This document shows positions 10,031 through 19,540 of a stretch of DNA of 21,358 nt, piece by piece. Under the pieces are notes generated by a model. That model had not been told where the DNA came from, made no database searches, and saw only the letters and a program-made list of their open reading frames with translations. The translations under genes were made by a program, and so were the position numbers. Each line of letters starts with the position of its first letter. Within the stretch, counting starts at the first letter, position 1. The DNA comes from Amanita rubescens (Eukaryota > Basidiomycota > Agaricomycetes > Agaricales > Amanitaceae), in the NCBI GenBank assembly GCA_015039365.1, contig WION01000753.1, positions 1-21,358 on the forward strand, read 5' to 3'.

Positions 10031-10916
10031 TTAATACTCAACACTTTCCGGAGCTTCATACGATTCCACAGTTTGTATTGTGAAGTCGACAAGCCGTTGC
10101 ACAGTATCAAAAAGAGTGACTATATAGACAAGTCAATCAAAATGAATCAACGTTGAACGCGAACGTACACCCTACGACAGTATATGATATCTTGCGCTCC
10201 TCGCTCTTAGATAACTGTTCAAATTCTGGTCCTTGTTTTTCCCTAAAATTTTTCTCGACGGATTCTTGTATAATCTCTCCTTGTCCGAGGCTACTCCTTG
10301 TCATCTTCGCTCTCGCTATGAGGAGATCAAGCTTGTGAATACGACAATTATAGGCACTGTTGTCGCGATAAGTTGGGAGTTTGGATAGTGATTGGGTGTA
10401 ATTGCCTTTTCCTCCATTGAACTGGACAATCTTTTCGTCCCATGTATTGTATATCGAGCCACCGGCGAAAGGCACGGGAATGCATAACCTGTTAAACGAT
10501 ATGAATTGGAATGGTCCGCTTCTCGTTGGCACTTGACGCACCAAACCGCATCCAACTTCTCAGTACCGGTGGAAGCATTTCGCTGCGTGATGAATTTCTC
10601 CAAGTTGTCGTAGATCTCCGTAGTCCCGGGATCGTAACCTTGAGAATCGTGGATGATAAAACGGTTGTCGTTTGCCGATGTGTATTCCTTATTAATATCT
10701 GTCGGGCCTGATTCGCGGTGGTAGACCTCCTAAATGCTGTTTAGCGTTTGAAGGATTACGAATATCAGGAGATATACTGCTAGAGTTTCTTTGAATATAG
10801 CGTTGATAAGCGACGATTTCCCTGAGCCGGACTGTGGTGGGACATCCATTAATTGATCACGCAAAGAGTAGCGATAGGGTAATAAGCCTTACTCGGCCGG
10901 CGATAAGGATCCGCAT
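10031..10916 (-). pseudogene. P-loop GTPase-like (G-domain) gene, frameshifted in the G4 motif and truncated
   Basis: Exons on the minus strand: 10916-10893, 10831-10778, 10729-10542, 10488-10406, then 10356 onward. The protein starts MRILIAGR-SGSGKSSLINAIF, a full Walker A/G1 motif formed across the first intron, followed by the G3/Walker B DSQGYDPG and the family block DAVWLCIPVPFAGGS. This matches the fungal P-loop NTPases related to MMR/HSR1-type GTPases. VPIIVVFT then runs into the G4 position, where one base is missing in ACAAGCTTGAT (10330-10340): the T-K-L-D motif is split between two frames. The rest (LDLLIARAKM to ISYTVV) reads in the shifted frame, and a last relic (DTVQRLVDFTIQTVESYEAPE) ends at TAA 10031-10033. 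The usual C-terminal part is absent. Intron 10405-10357 has a GC donor. Function would be nucleotide hydrolysis in an unknown process. Confidence 0.78.
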
Positions 10917-11567
10917 CCTATCATAATACGTTTAGCCGAATTCCAGCGCTCAAACCTCACCTCACCTTGGGTATTCCTCTGTATTCTAGACCTGTGACAG
11001 CTGAAGGTGCTGTTTCTGCAGACCGACAGTGATAATGAAGCCTGAGGCGTCCCTGTTCCGTGGTAAGAAGAAAGGATGTCTAGCGCCCAAAAAGTTGTAG
11101 AGATCATATGTAAACAGTGGGCAACGCACCGAACAGGAAATATTAGAAGCGAACGTTATCAGCAATGTTTTGATGGCTCATTGAGGCTGTTGAATGTGCT
11201 TCAATACCGACGAGGTCAACATGGGATGTCAGCTACTAACCAGATTTCACTACGTTTGTGTCAGATTTGATATCGTGAAATTGCCTGGCATCCTGTGGTA
11301 GGCTAATATTCCGGCGTTTACACTGTGAGGCCGGTGAGGAGTGATCAAAAGCTGTATAAGCTGTATACGGAATGAGTCAAAGAGGAAGGCGGGATAACTC
11401 TATCAACAAACAACATAAACAAACAACGCCAGATCTTTCCTTCGTCGTGCATATGATATATGATATAATGGGGCATACTGCATATACGTCATCGTCGTCA
11501 TCATGTCTGGCGGTAAACACATAAAAGACGGCCTCTGTTCCGCACATCTTTCCAACCTCTACCCAAC
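10917..11567. other. Intergenic region with the promoter of the alcohol dehydrogenase gene
   Basis: Divergent upstream region shared by the GTPase relic (minus) and the alcohol dehydrogenase (plus). Near the dehydrogenase there is an AT-rich ATATGATATATGATATAATG (11451-11470) and an ATAAAAG box at 11521-11527, about 42 bp before the ATG at 11568, which could serve as TATA element. The open frames inside (10889-11107, 11076-11270) have no support. Confidence 0.45.
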
Positions 11568-13330
11568 ATGACTTCCAACCAAGACTTGCAATTTAAAGGC
11601 TACGCGTACGCGACTCACCACTTGACGTGGACCACATTCTCTAACCTCTAGTACAGGATTCACGATACCAACAATTGGGATAGGTTTCAGCTTATCGACT
11701 TCAAGCCCAAGGAATTCGGCGAGTACGACGTGGACATTAAAATAGATTACTGCGGTGTCTGCGCGTCTGATGTACGCTTAGCGATATATTCACCAACTTG
11801 CCTTGGCTGAGCGCATATAGGTGCATACAATCACAGCCGGATGGGGAAAACCAATCCTTGTACTTCATCGTTCTTCTCTACGCTTATGCTGAGCTGATTA
11901 CATTTCAGCCCGTCATTCCCGGTCATGAGATTGTTGGCCACGTAGTGCGCGTCGGATCCAAAGTCACAGAGTTTAAAGTTGGAGATCGTGCTGGCGTCGG
12001 GTAAGCCAAAGGAGATCCATCTTTCTACACTTATTGACATGCTTTCCCTAGGCCTCAAGTGCTTTCATGCTTCAAATGTCTGCCATGTGAGACGGACAGC
12101 GAACAATAGTACCTTTCTTTTACTTTGTGAATTTCGCGTCACTAATTTCGTAGCTGTAGGGATGGGGTTGACACGTACAACTCAAAATATCCCAATGTGA
12201 GTTACGTCGTCTGTTAGCGTAGAGGTCATTTGAACGGGGAACTCCAGGGTCACATTGCACAGGGTGGCTATTCGACCGCCATTCGAGCTCACGAACGCTT
12301 CGTTTTTCCGTTGCCTGAAGAGCTTCCGTTAGAAGTGATTGCGCCGATGTTATGCGCCGGCTTGACAGTTTATTCACCCTTGGTCAGGAATGGCGCCGGG
12401 TAAGACCCCCGTCTTTACATGAAGCTGATGCTAATAAATTGACTTTTCAAGACCTGGAAAAGTTGTTGGTATCGTCGGAATAGGTGGATTAGGGTATGGA
12501 ATACTCTCTGTGACGATATTTCTGATTAACAAGACGTCAGGCATCTTGCTTTGCAATTCGCCCGTGCCTTGGGTGCCGACAAAGTCATAGCGTTCTCTCA
12601 TTCGTTGCATAAAAAGGTTCGTTTGGTACTTCAGACATGTACCTGTATCAACGTTCTTCAGGAGGATGCGATAGAAATGGGTGCGACCGACTTTGTTCTC
12701 ACCAGCGACAAGAACTTCGCCGATCCGTGGTTGGGAAAGGTCGACCTCATTATCGTATGTATGCATATATACGCTCGCTGGCCATATCTTCTGACCTGTG
12801 TTCAGAACACGACGGATGTCTCCCACGCCATTCCTCTAAGCTCGTTATTGAAGACTCTGAAAGTGCATGGTCGTTGTATATTGGTCGCGTTACCGGATGA
12901 AAATTTGCCCACGCTCAATGCAGGAGGTCATGATGTTTTCTATGCTGTGTGTGGCTCTTTGCTCAACCCGTTTTTTAGACTTCATCCAATATGGAGCGTT
13001 ACTGGGAGGGAGCCATACGTACGTACGCCTTCATCGCATGACTTATACAGAACCGACCTTGTTCTTAGAGGAAGCAAGAAAGAAGTTATTAGTATGCTCA
13101 ATCTCGCCGTGCAAAAGAATGTGAAGAGCGTGATCCAGATCCTCCCAAGTACGTAAACGTGCAAGCCAATGTAACGTTTGGTAATGCTCGGCTTTTTCAA
13201 GTGCGCGAAGCAGGGGCTGCCGTGAGGAACGTTAAGGAAAACAAGGTTCACTATAGACAAGTCTTGAAGTACGTTGTTTAAGCTTGTGATTTGCTGTCCT
13301 GACTGCTCGAGCAGGATGGATATTTACTGA
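11568..13330 (+). CDS. Zinc-dependent NADP(H) alcohol dehydrogenase, CAD type
   Basis: Fifteen exons: 11568-11605, 11657-11771, 11821-11859, 11909-12000, 12052-12108, 12154-12196, 12248-12399, 12452-12493, 12541-12616, 12662-12754, 12806-12926, 12979-13018, 13069-13148, 13202-13268, 13315-13330. They join in frame to 356 residues, the usual family length. Seen: catalytic zinc site [10 protein letters not shown] and [12 protein letters not shown], structural zinc cysteines [15 protein letters not shown], Rossmann loop [16 protein letters not shown], and the terminal [14 protein letters not shown]...HYRQVLK. This is the medium-chain dehydrogenase group with cinnamyl alcohol dehydrogenase and yeast Adh6/7, which reduce aromatic and aliphatic aldehydes with NADPH in the cytosol. 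All introns are 45-53 nt. The last exon (16 nt) is inferred from a good donor and acceptor; without it the frame stops at 13281. Confidence 0.93.
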
Positions 13331-14055
13331 GGTACAATGGAATGTATCGCAGCTTCATTGGTACATCATCGGAGTTTTGTAAAATCGGAACTGTATGTCA
13401 TTATACTCAATGGGAATTATGAACCGCCCTTCCAACGACGCTTCCAGTCCATCCTTGTGTTAGTAAGGTCATTTATTTAATTTTATGGTGCCTTTCTGTG
13501 GATACATGAACACGTAGAGTTTTAATTCATGATCTTTGGCCATTACAGATACTTCATACTGCTACGTGCTAAAGAGCATTGTCGAAAATAGCGTTCTCGC
13601 AAAGTCCATTTGATTCTCGCCGTTTGGACGCTAATCAAAGTGCTTTTAAGTTCTATTCGAGTTCGTTCCTGGCACCCGCCCTCAGGCCAGCTCCTCCAAA
13701 ACAGTAACGCTTGGAACGACCCTCTGACGTGGCGCGTAGACGCCAAGGATTCGAATTCGTCACATTGAGCGAAACTAATAGGTGCGTCGGCCTGCCGGCT
13801 CATCTTTGTTGTGTTCTGTCGCTACAAACAGCAAGCAAGGCGAGCCTCAGATTCTCTTTCTCAGAAAATCACATTGACCTTGAGCGTGGTTCAAAAGACT
13901 CGTGGAAGGACAGAATGATCGATATAGTATATTTATACAACCAAGTACATACTAACCCTTCATAAGGACGAAATACCAATAACCTGTGAATGGCGTGCCC
14001 TGCTCATTGTGTGTTCATAAGTTGAACCTGTGACATGCTAGTGGTTAGCGAGCAA
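13331..14055. other. No supported gene; holds one copy of a dispersed repeat
   Basis: After the dehydrogenase stop the sequence has AT-rich 3' flank, then the 97-bp repeat at 13669-13765, then unremarkable sequence. Open frames at 13543-13803 and 13711-13965 overlap the repeat on opposite strands and are not credible as genes. Confidence 0.5.
13669..13765 (+). repeat. Dispersed repeat, copy A
   Basis: Nearly identical to 16843-16948 in the same orientation: CTGGC(A/G)CCCGCCCTCAGG at the start, ACAGTAACGCTTGGAACGAC in the middle, and ATTCG(A/G)ATTCGTCACAT at the end. Copy A lacks nine bases (GACGATGTC) present in copy B after GTAGACGCC. It contains two small stems: CTGGC...GCCAG and TGGCG...CGCCA. 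Its class is unknown; a MITE, a terminal piece of an LTR element or another short mobile relic are possible. Confidence 0.75.
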
Positions 14056-14262
14056 TTATGTGAAATACTTATATCCACTAACTGATGAAACTGCTTTGTC
14101 GATTTCACCTGCGAACAGGGCCGCAAATTCTCTCAATTGGCTGCCCAAGTCTGGACTACACTTTCTGCACCGTGACCCCTCCTTCAGAGCCCGCTGAAAT
14201 ATCTCTCCCGATAGCACAGCTGATCCACACGGTTGCTTTTGCAACTCGTCACTAGCTGCCAT
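14056..14262 (-). CDS. Possible small protein of unknown function
   Basis: An uninterrupted frame runs from ATG 14262 to TAA 14056 (68 residues). Composition looks protein-like, with a CRKC pair and a helix-prone end (LREFAALFAGEIDKAVSSV). No domain recognised. It could be a real small gene, an exon of a larger one, or chance; it lies divergently 330 bp from the glucanase gene. Confidence 0.25.
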   Translation of the reverse strand: MAASDELQKQPCGSAVLSGEIFQRALKEGSRCRKCSPDLGSQLREFAALFAGEIDKAVSSVSGYKYFT

Positions 14263-14590
14263 CTATGTACAAATTTTGATTTCGTAATCATTACACTCCA
14301 ACTTATTCAACAACAACTCGAAATTTACAATCGAATGCCTACGCTCGCAGATGGTCCTGGCTGTATGATCCAAGGACCTGATGTTCATCAGAATTTAGCG
14401 CGTTTCAAGTCGAGCACCGTGACGTGGCATTCCACTTTTCGGTTCGGGCCCACAACTTAAAAAAGCCCACTGATCAAACTCGCCTCACATGATGGAATTA
14501 GCCCGACCACCCTAAAAAAGCACTAGCATGCATTTTTCTGTAAAAAGCCGAAGAATTTTAACCAACCTCTCTGTTCGGTCCCCACACAAA
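14263..14590. promoter_or_regulatory. Upstream region of the GH16 gene
   Basis: No gene supported. Another ATG, in frame with the glucanase, lies at 14528, but it would add 21 polar residues in front of the signal peptide, so I prefer the ATG at 14591. No classical TATA box is clear; an A-rich CTTAAAAAAGCCC stands near 14456-14468. Confidence 0.35.
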
Positions 14591-15941
14591 ATGGGCTATG
14601 GCAGTCAATTCCTAGCCCTCCTGTTGGCGACTACTACCCTAGTTGCTCCAGCCGGAGCAGTGTCCTATTCACTCCTCCGGGAATACAGCGGCAACTCGTT
14701 CTTTGACAGGTGGGATTTTTATGGCAATGTCGATGACACGACTCATGGTAAGCCTTACGCGCGTTGGATTCCTCAAAAAATGGTACTTACGCGCACAAGG
14801 AAACGTGATGTACTTGAATCGCCGAGATGCCTTTTCCAGCGGCCTTGCGGCCGTGAATTCGGCCGAAAACGTTATCATGAAAGTTGACGACACGACATAC
14901 GTCGCACCGGCACCCAAGGTCCACCGAGCTTCGGTACGACTTTTACAACAGTCATTTTCCTTGGATTATTCACGAGTAAATGCCATGGCTGCAGGTCAGA
15001 ATCACATCCCAGGATACCTACGGCGCCGGAAACCTCCTCGTGCTCGATGCACTTCATATACCTTATGGTTGTTCAGTAAGACTCTGGTTCCACGTCGTCG
15101 ACAAACATTTTTTCTCATTTAACAGGTCTGGCCTGGATTCTGGACGAGAGGCGCAGGCGTAAGGTGGCCAGACGGCGGCGAAATCGACATCGTCGAAGCC
15201 ATCAACTTGATGAACCACAACCAGTATGTTTTGCACACCACCCCGGGCTGCATGGTAGACACCAGCACTCCGCACACGGGGAAAATCAATGGCACAGATT
15301 GTTCAGTGCGTGATGGATGCGTCGTGGCAGAGACAAAAGCAAACAGCTACGGCGCGGGATTTGCACAAGCAGGTGGAGGCGTGTATGCGACTCAAATTGA
15401 CGTGTCGGGCATTAATATATGGTTCTGGAGCGTGAGTCCCTACCCAAGGGTATTTTTTGAATAATCTGGCTCCATCTCACGCTTTTCTTATCGTATAGCG
15501 ACCTGATGTCCCGAACAACATTCAGACTGCAACATCGACGTCTACCCTCGACACGTCCACCTGGGGACCACCTAGCGCTGCGTACTCTAGCACAACCTGC
15601 GATTTCAACACGTTCTTCACAGCTCAACAGCTCATCTTCACAACGACCCTATGCGGTCATTGGTAAATTACCGCTTTCCCCTCCCCCTGCATCCGGTAAC
15701 TAAAACAGATGTATTTCCTTTTCACGAACAGGGCTGGGGTAACCCATATCTACGATACCACTTGTCACACTCCAACAAACTCTTGCGTAGGTTTCCCGCT
15801 CTACAACAGAAAAAGCACAATGGCTTAATAATGTTTTTTTTGTAGGTGAACGACAATGTTATTGGTCCTGGACACCCTACATATGACAATGCATACTGGG
15901 AAATATCGTCTCTTAGAGTATACGCCCCTCACAGTTCTTAA
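14591..15941 (+). CDS. Secreted GH16 endo-1,3(4)-beta-glucanase (laminarinase-like)
   Basis: Seven exons: 14591-14747, 14800-14933, 14995-15075, 15126-15431, 15499-15662, 15732-15786, 15846-15941; together 993 nt, 330 residues, in frame. The N-terminus (MGYGSQFLALLLATTTLVAP) is a signal peptide, so the enzyme is exported. The catalytic motif GGEIDIVE (nucleophile and acid/base Glu with the bridging Asp) follows WPGFWTRGAGVRWPD. Further family marks are LHTTPGCMV, ANSYGAGF, GGGVYATQ, INIWFW and the terminal EISSLRVY. The layout matches basidiomycete laminarinases of the Lam16A type, which cut beta-1,3/1,6-glucans in fungal cell walls. Expected roles are wall remodelling or feeding on glucan; which one cannot be told. 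No break or odd residue was seen. Confidence 0.93.
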
Positions 15942-16118
15942 CCCAGTTCTCGTGGAGGACCCATTGATTCCCTTATTTATACCTAAACCATCTACATCAT
16001 GTTATACACATTTTTATTTCTCGTAATCATTACATTCGTTCTACTCTTTACAACGTTACAAGTAGCACCCAACAAGATCAAGAACGTGCAAGAAAATCGA
16101 AAAGCGTTACTTATTTAT
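15942..16118. other. Short AT-rich 3' region between convergent genes
   Basis: This holds the 3' flank of the glucanase gene and of the transporter relic. TTTCGTAATCATTACA-like text here (16017-16033) also occurs at 14279-14294 upstream of the glucanase. No gene. Confidence 0.4.
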
Positions 16119-16768
16119 TTAATGAACAACTTCCTCTCCAAAATGGCCATCAGCCAAATTATTGAGTACATCCTCTTGTTCATCCAGCTTTCTGAATCCA
16201 AAAGAAGATGCCAGATATTTCAGCGAGAACGCCCATAACGCCATAATTCCAAACGAGCAAGGGGTCAGTGGAGAGACTGACAAACGCCTCGCCGATAGCT
16301 GGGCTAACGGCGGACATGAACAAAAAGATGGCCATGACGAGGGATTTCATGTTTCCGGGAGCTTTGGTAAAGGCGTATTCGAGGCCGGTGATGGATGCGA
16401 AGATTTCGCTGAATGCGATGAGGATGTATCTGGTCCGAACGTTAGTCAGAGGTGGGGGGAGGCAAGTGGGGAACTTACGATCCGGATTGGATCCAGACGT
16501 TGAGTGGGGAGACTTGAGGTGCGACACATTCTCCGGCTTGGTAACCACACGGACTGGTCTATGACGGAGTTAAAAAAATGAAGGTGTAAGGAGGATTGAA
16601 AGCGTACTTTGTAAATGTAGTGTTGAATGACTGTACGAAGAAGTTTAGCCTTGCTACAGCAACTCTGTATCAAAGACACTGTTACCTGCTGCCCAGATCA
16701 CAGACATGGCACCGGTGAAGAAACCTGCTGTGATCTTTTTCAAAGCCGAAAAGTTCAAGCCAATGTAC
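16119..16768 (-). pseudogene. 3' remnant of a POT/PTR2 oligopeptide transporter
   Basis: Exons on the minus strand: 16768-16686, 16630-16608 (a 23-nt exon), 16558-16479 and 16429 onward. They read YIGLNFSALKKITAGFFTGA, then AAVIQHYIYKTSPCGYQAGE, SPLNVWIQSGSYILIAFSEIF, LEYAFTKAP-NMKSLVMAIFL and DPLLVWNYGV. This is the end of a proton-coupled di/tripeptide transporter (PTR2 family, about 600 residues, 12 membrane helices); only the last third is present. Upstream of 16768 there is just an acceptor and about 75 bp before the dispersed repeat at 16843; the exons for the earlier helices are missing. A second break: about two bases are lost near 16196, so the frame stops at 16180, whereas the tail FRKLDEQEDVLNNLADGHFG continues in another frame to TAA at 16119-16121. 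Not functional as a transporter. Confidence 0.87.
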
Positions 16769-16842
16769 CTGAAGAAAGGCGACGTAAGATTGTTGTTGTT
16801 CAACTGGTTATACGTCAATCCTGTTTATTACCGTTAGTTCAG

Positions 16843-16948
16843 CTGGCGCCCGCCCTCAGGCCAGCTCCTCCAAAACAGTAACGCTTGGAACGACCTTCTG
16901 ACGTGGTGCGTAGACGCCGACGATGTCAAGGATTCGGATTCGTCACAT
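16843..16948 (+). repeat. Dispersed repeat, copy B
   Basis: Same element as 13669-13765 with a 9-bp insertion (GACGATGTC). It lies about 75 bp upstream of where the transporter relic loses its 5' exons, in place of the sequence expected to encode its middle part. Flanking bases show no clear target-site duplication by eye. Confidence 0.75.
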
Positions 16949-17792
16949 GGAAAAAGCATATAGTTATTTGGGCCGTCAAGTTCCCTCTACTCCATTATGA
17001 TTCACCGCGGAGGATCATGGATTCTTCCCCTTTCACGAGTTCCACCCTCGTGACACGGTAATTGGCCTCGCTTCTTTGAATTGTCCACTTCTTGGCGCAT
17101 AACCATATCGCGCCCAACATCCAATCTCAATATTGCTCCTCTATCCGTCATTGCTTCTCAATATTCGTTCTTTTCGCCTATCTAGAAGGAGATTCTCGAA
17201 ACGCTGAGCTTCGCAACACCCGCGCACTGGCTTTCCGTCTTTGCGGACGTCCTCCCAGCTCGTTACGTGTTACCCCTACGTTGGTCCTCATGGCTCAGGC
17301 GGAACGGAGCAAAGGGGGGATGAGGAGTGAGCGAGACAGACCAGGTGAAGCGGGGCGAGAAGACGACTTGAACAGCGCGCCGAAAGCGCATATTCGACCA
17401 CACGACCACACGCCATGACACCGATATCAACTTCGTTTGTGTGTACCTTTTAGCGGATGATATAGACATAAAAGACATAAACTTAACGTCTTCCCTTTCC
17501 CACAACTTATCTATATTGACATCGACGACTTCTTTCATCGCCACTCTCCGCTGTCCGCCTTCTCGACCCTAGTCAGAAATTATATGGCATTTAGATCGTT
17601 CCCGTGTGCACACGGACGGTTGAATCACGAGAAATAGAATCGATCGATAGCGACGAGTCAGGGTTTTCCCGTCCGATGGAAGACGAGCGGTCCCAGGAAG
17701 GTGATGGCGGAGTGTGAGAAGCGAGAAGAGAGTCACACCACCTCATGCCCCATGAATCCTGACTCGATCCGAGACATATCCGAAACATCATA
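16949..17792. other. No supported gene
   Basis: About 840 bp without a credible reading frame. Open frames at 17092-17418, 17263-17544 and 17591-17791 show no domain, no splice pattern and biased composition. Presumably upstream sequence of the 2OG-oxygenase gene. Confidence 0.5.
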
Positions 17793-17821
17793 TCACCCTA
17801 TGATGGGTGACGCTATATAAA
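17793..17821 (+). promoter_or_regulatory. TATA box with an adjacent inverted repeat, 2OG-oxygenase promoter
   Basis: TATATAAA at 17814-17821 lies 42 bp before the ATG at 17863. Just upstream, TCACCC (17793-17798) and GGGTGA (17805-17810) form a perfect 6-bp inverted repeat around TATGAT. Binding of a dimeric regulator there is inference. Confidence 0.5.
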
Positions 17822-17862
17822 CGTGAAGTTCTTTCGCTTCGCTCTCGCACCAGACTTCAGAC

Positions 17863-19240
17863 ATGTCTCTTACCAAGGAACAGCGCAAGCGTCTCGAGAG
17901 CTCTATAAGCTCTCCCTTGCCGTTTTGCAGCGGCATCATACCCGTCAAGCCAAATGATTTGGGTCTCTTCTATAGGACAGAGGAAATCTCACAGTAACGT
18001 CGGCTTTTCTTCCCAACGTAACAGATCTTTGACATTCGTCCATAGTTGGTTGAAGCTCCATCATTGCTCTAATACATGACTTGAACGCTTGGCAAATACG
18101 TGCGAGCCAGCCGGCTTTGGGAGAAACAAGGAGAATATATATGACGAATCGTACAGAAAGGCAGGAAGACTTGGTTCGGAATTCTTCAGGCCTATGCTAG
18201 ATGTCAAAGCTGCCGGGCTGATCGATCTTATCCATGAAAGATTACTCTGTGGCTCGAAAGAAGACAAAGTGATTCGTGCAGAGCTGTACAACCTTAACGT
18301 TTATGGTAGGGAATATCTCGCGCGCCATTTGATTCTGATCTAGATGATCGATCATTGAACAGGCGAAGGATCCTTTTTCAAGGCGCATGTGGATACGCCC
18401 CGCAGTGAAAACATGTTCGGATCTTTGGTCATCTTCTTTCCAACGGCCCATGAAGGTGGATCCCTTTTGATGAGAAAGAATGGCGTCGAATGGTCCTTTG
18501 ATTCCTCAAAGGTTCTGGCCGACGATGGTGAACCTCGTCTCGGATACGTTGCGCTATATAGTGATGTCGAGCATGAAGTTGCAGCCGTCACCTCCGGATA
18601 TCGCGTCACGATCACCTACAATCTCTACTTTGACCACCCGAGCTCATACAAGCTGCCGAAACCACTGTCTTCCGTGTCGGCCATGAATAATTTCAAAGAT
18701 GAATTGTCTTCTCTTCTGATTGATCCCGAATTTCTCCCCCAAGGTGGTTACCTAGGTTTCGGTCTAGAATATGCCTATTCCATATCGACTTCAAATTGGT
18801 CCAAACTGAGCCATCTCGAGGACCGGTTGAAAGGCGTTGACGCGGATCTCATGCAAGCATTCAAGGAACTCTCACTTGTCACATCCTTTTGGAGTGTAAT
18901 CGAATATGGCTACAACCTATTTGCATGCGAGAACCGTATCCCGGACTCAGAGGGTGATTCTTTTGGAGAGAATAGAGATTTCACGGATTGGATGGTCGCG
19001 GACGAAGGTGCCTTAGTCCTGCAAGCTGAAGACTCCGATACAAAGGTCAATATCGGTATTAATTGGGTGAAAGATTTGGTAAAGGCGTACCAGGGAGAGC
19101 AATCTTTCATCAATTACGGAAACGAGAGTTATACTGACCATGCTTATCACAACGTCTGTCTCATTGCGAAAGTTGGCAAGCCAGGAACGCGCGGGATTCC
19201 ACCGATCTCAAATGAGGACTATGAGGACTATGATGAATAG
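17863..19240 (+). pseudogene. Prolyl-4-hydroxylase-like 2OG-Fe(II) oxygenase gene, probably inactivated
   Basis: Exons 17863-17993, 18046-18305 and 18363-19240. The N-terminus is MSLTKEQRKRLESSISSPLP. The core reads AELYNLNVYGEGSFFKAHVD (iron-binding H-x-D), then FPTAHEGGSL, DVEHEVAAVTSGYRVTITYN (distal His and the Arg that holds 2-oxoglutarate). This matches the P4H-type dioxygenase proteins expanded in Agaricomycetes, whose substrates are unknown. Two features suggest decay. An in-frame TGA (18077-18079) stands just before LERLANTCEPAGFG, with no better acceptor seen. The main frame ends at TAG 19238-19240 inside an acidic tail that continues in frame (DDEEESDEEGLDEED) after the stop. The TATA box and splice sites are still good, so recent loss, or an intron I missed at the first stop, are both possible. 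Confidence 0.7.
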
Positions 19241-19411
19241 TTTGACGACGAGGAAGAATCGGATGAGGAAGGACTTGACGAGGAGGATTAGGATCAGTTG
19301 GACAAAGGAGCTGCGGAACAGAACATCGCACTTGGTCACAATACGAAATAAACTTGCTGTCATGGAATACATTTCCCGAGTTTTTAATCTGACTACAATG
19401 ATTTAAACGTA

Positions 19412-19499
19412 TATCAATTGGGTGGGAAAATTGGCACAGGCGCAGTGGGGAGAGCAATCTTTCATCAGTTACGGCGATGAGAGCTATACGGATTATGCT
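19412..19499 (+). repeat. Partial second copy of an oxygenase-gene segment
   Basis: These 88 bases are a diverged copy of 19057-19144: INWVGKLAQA..GEQSFISYGDESYTDYA against INWVKDLVKA..GEQSFINYGNESYTDHA. The copies are about 270 bp apart in the same direction. The second copy is followed by unrelated sequence and a stop, so it is either a duplication relic or the true next part of a longer ancestral gene. Confidence 0.7.
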
Positions 19500-19540
19500 G
19501 GTTGGTGCGATGATGCTGGTTCCCGCAACAGGTAGGTCCG

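Noticed and set aside
9884..10156. Plus-strand frame between F-box copy 3 and the GTPase
   Set aside because: It covers the antisense of the GTPase relic and the duplicated F-box upstream sequence, without any domain of its own.
11451..11470. ATATGATATATGATATAATG as a mobile-element end or origin
   Set aside because: Simple AT-rich promoter-like sequence with no partner repeat found.
12120..12826. Minus-strand frames inside the alcohol dehydrogenase
   Set aside because: They overlap exons whose plus-strand product is a complete and recognisable enzyme.
13741..13765. GGATTCGAATTC in the dispersed repeat as a tRNA-type B box
   Set aside because: It does not match GGTTCGANTCC, and no A box stands at the right distance; no support for a tRNA or a tRNA-derived SINE.
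14528..14590. Upstream in-frame ATG as start of the glucanase
   Set aside because: It would put 21 basic and polar residues in front of a good signal peptide; the ATG at 14591 is more plausible.
16162..16564. Plus-strand frames opposite the transporter
   Set aside because: The minus strand carries clear POT-family sequence with matching splice sites.
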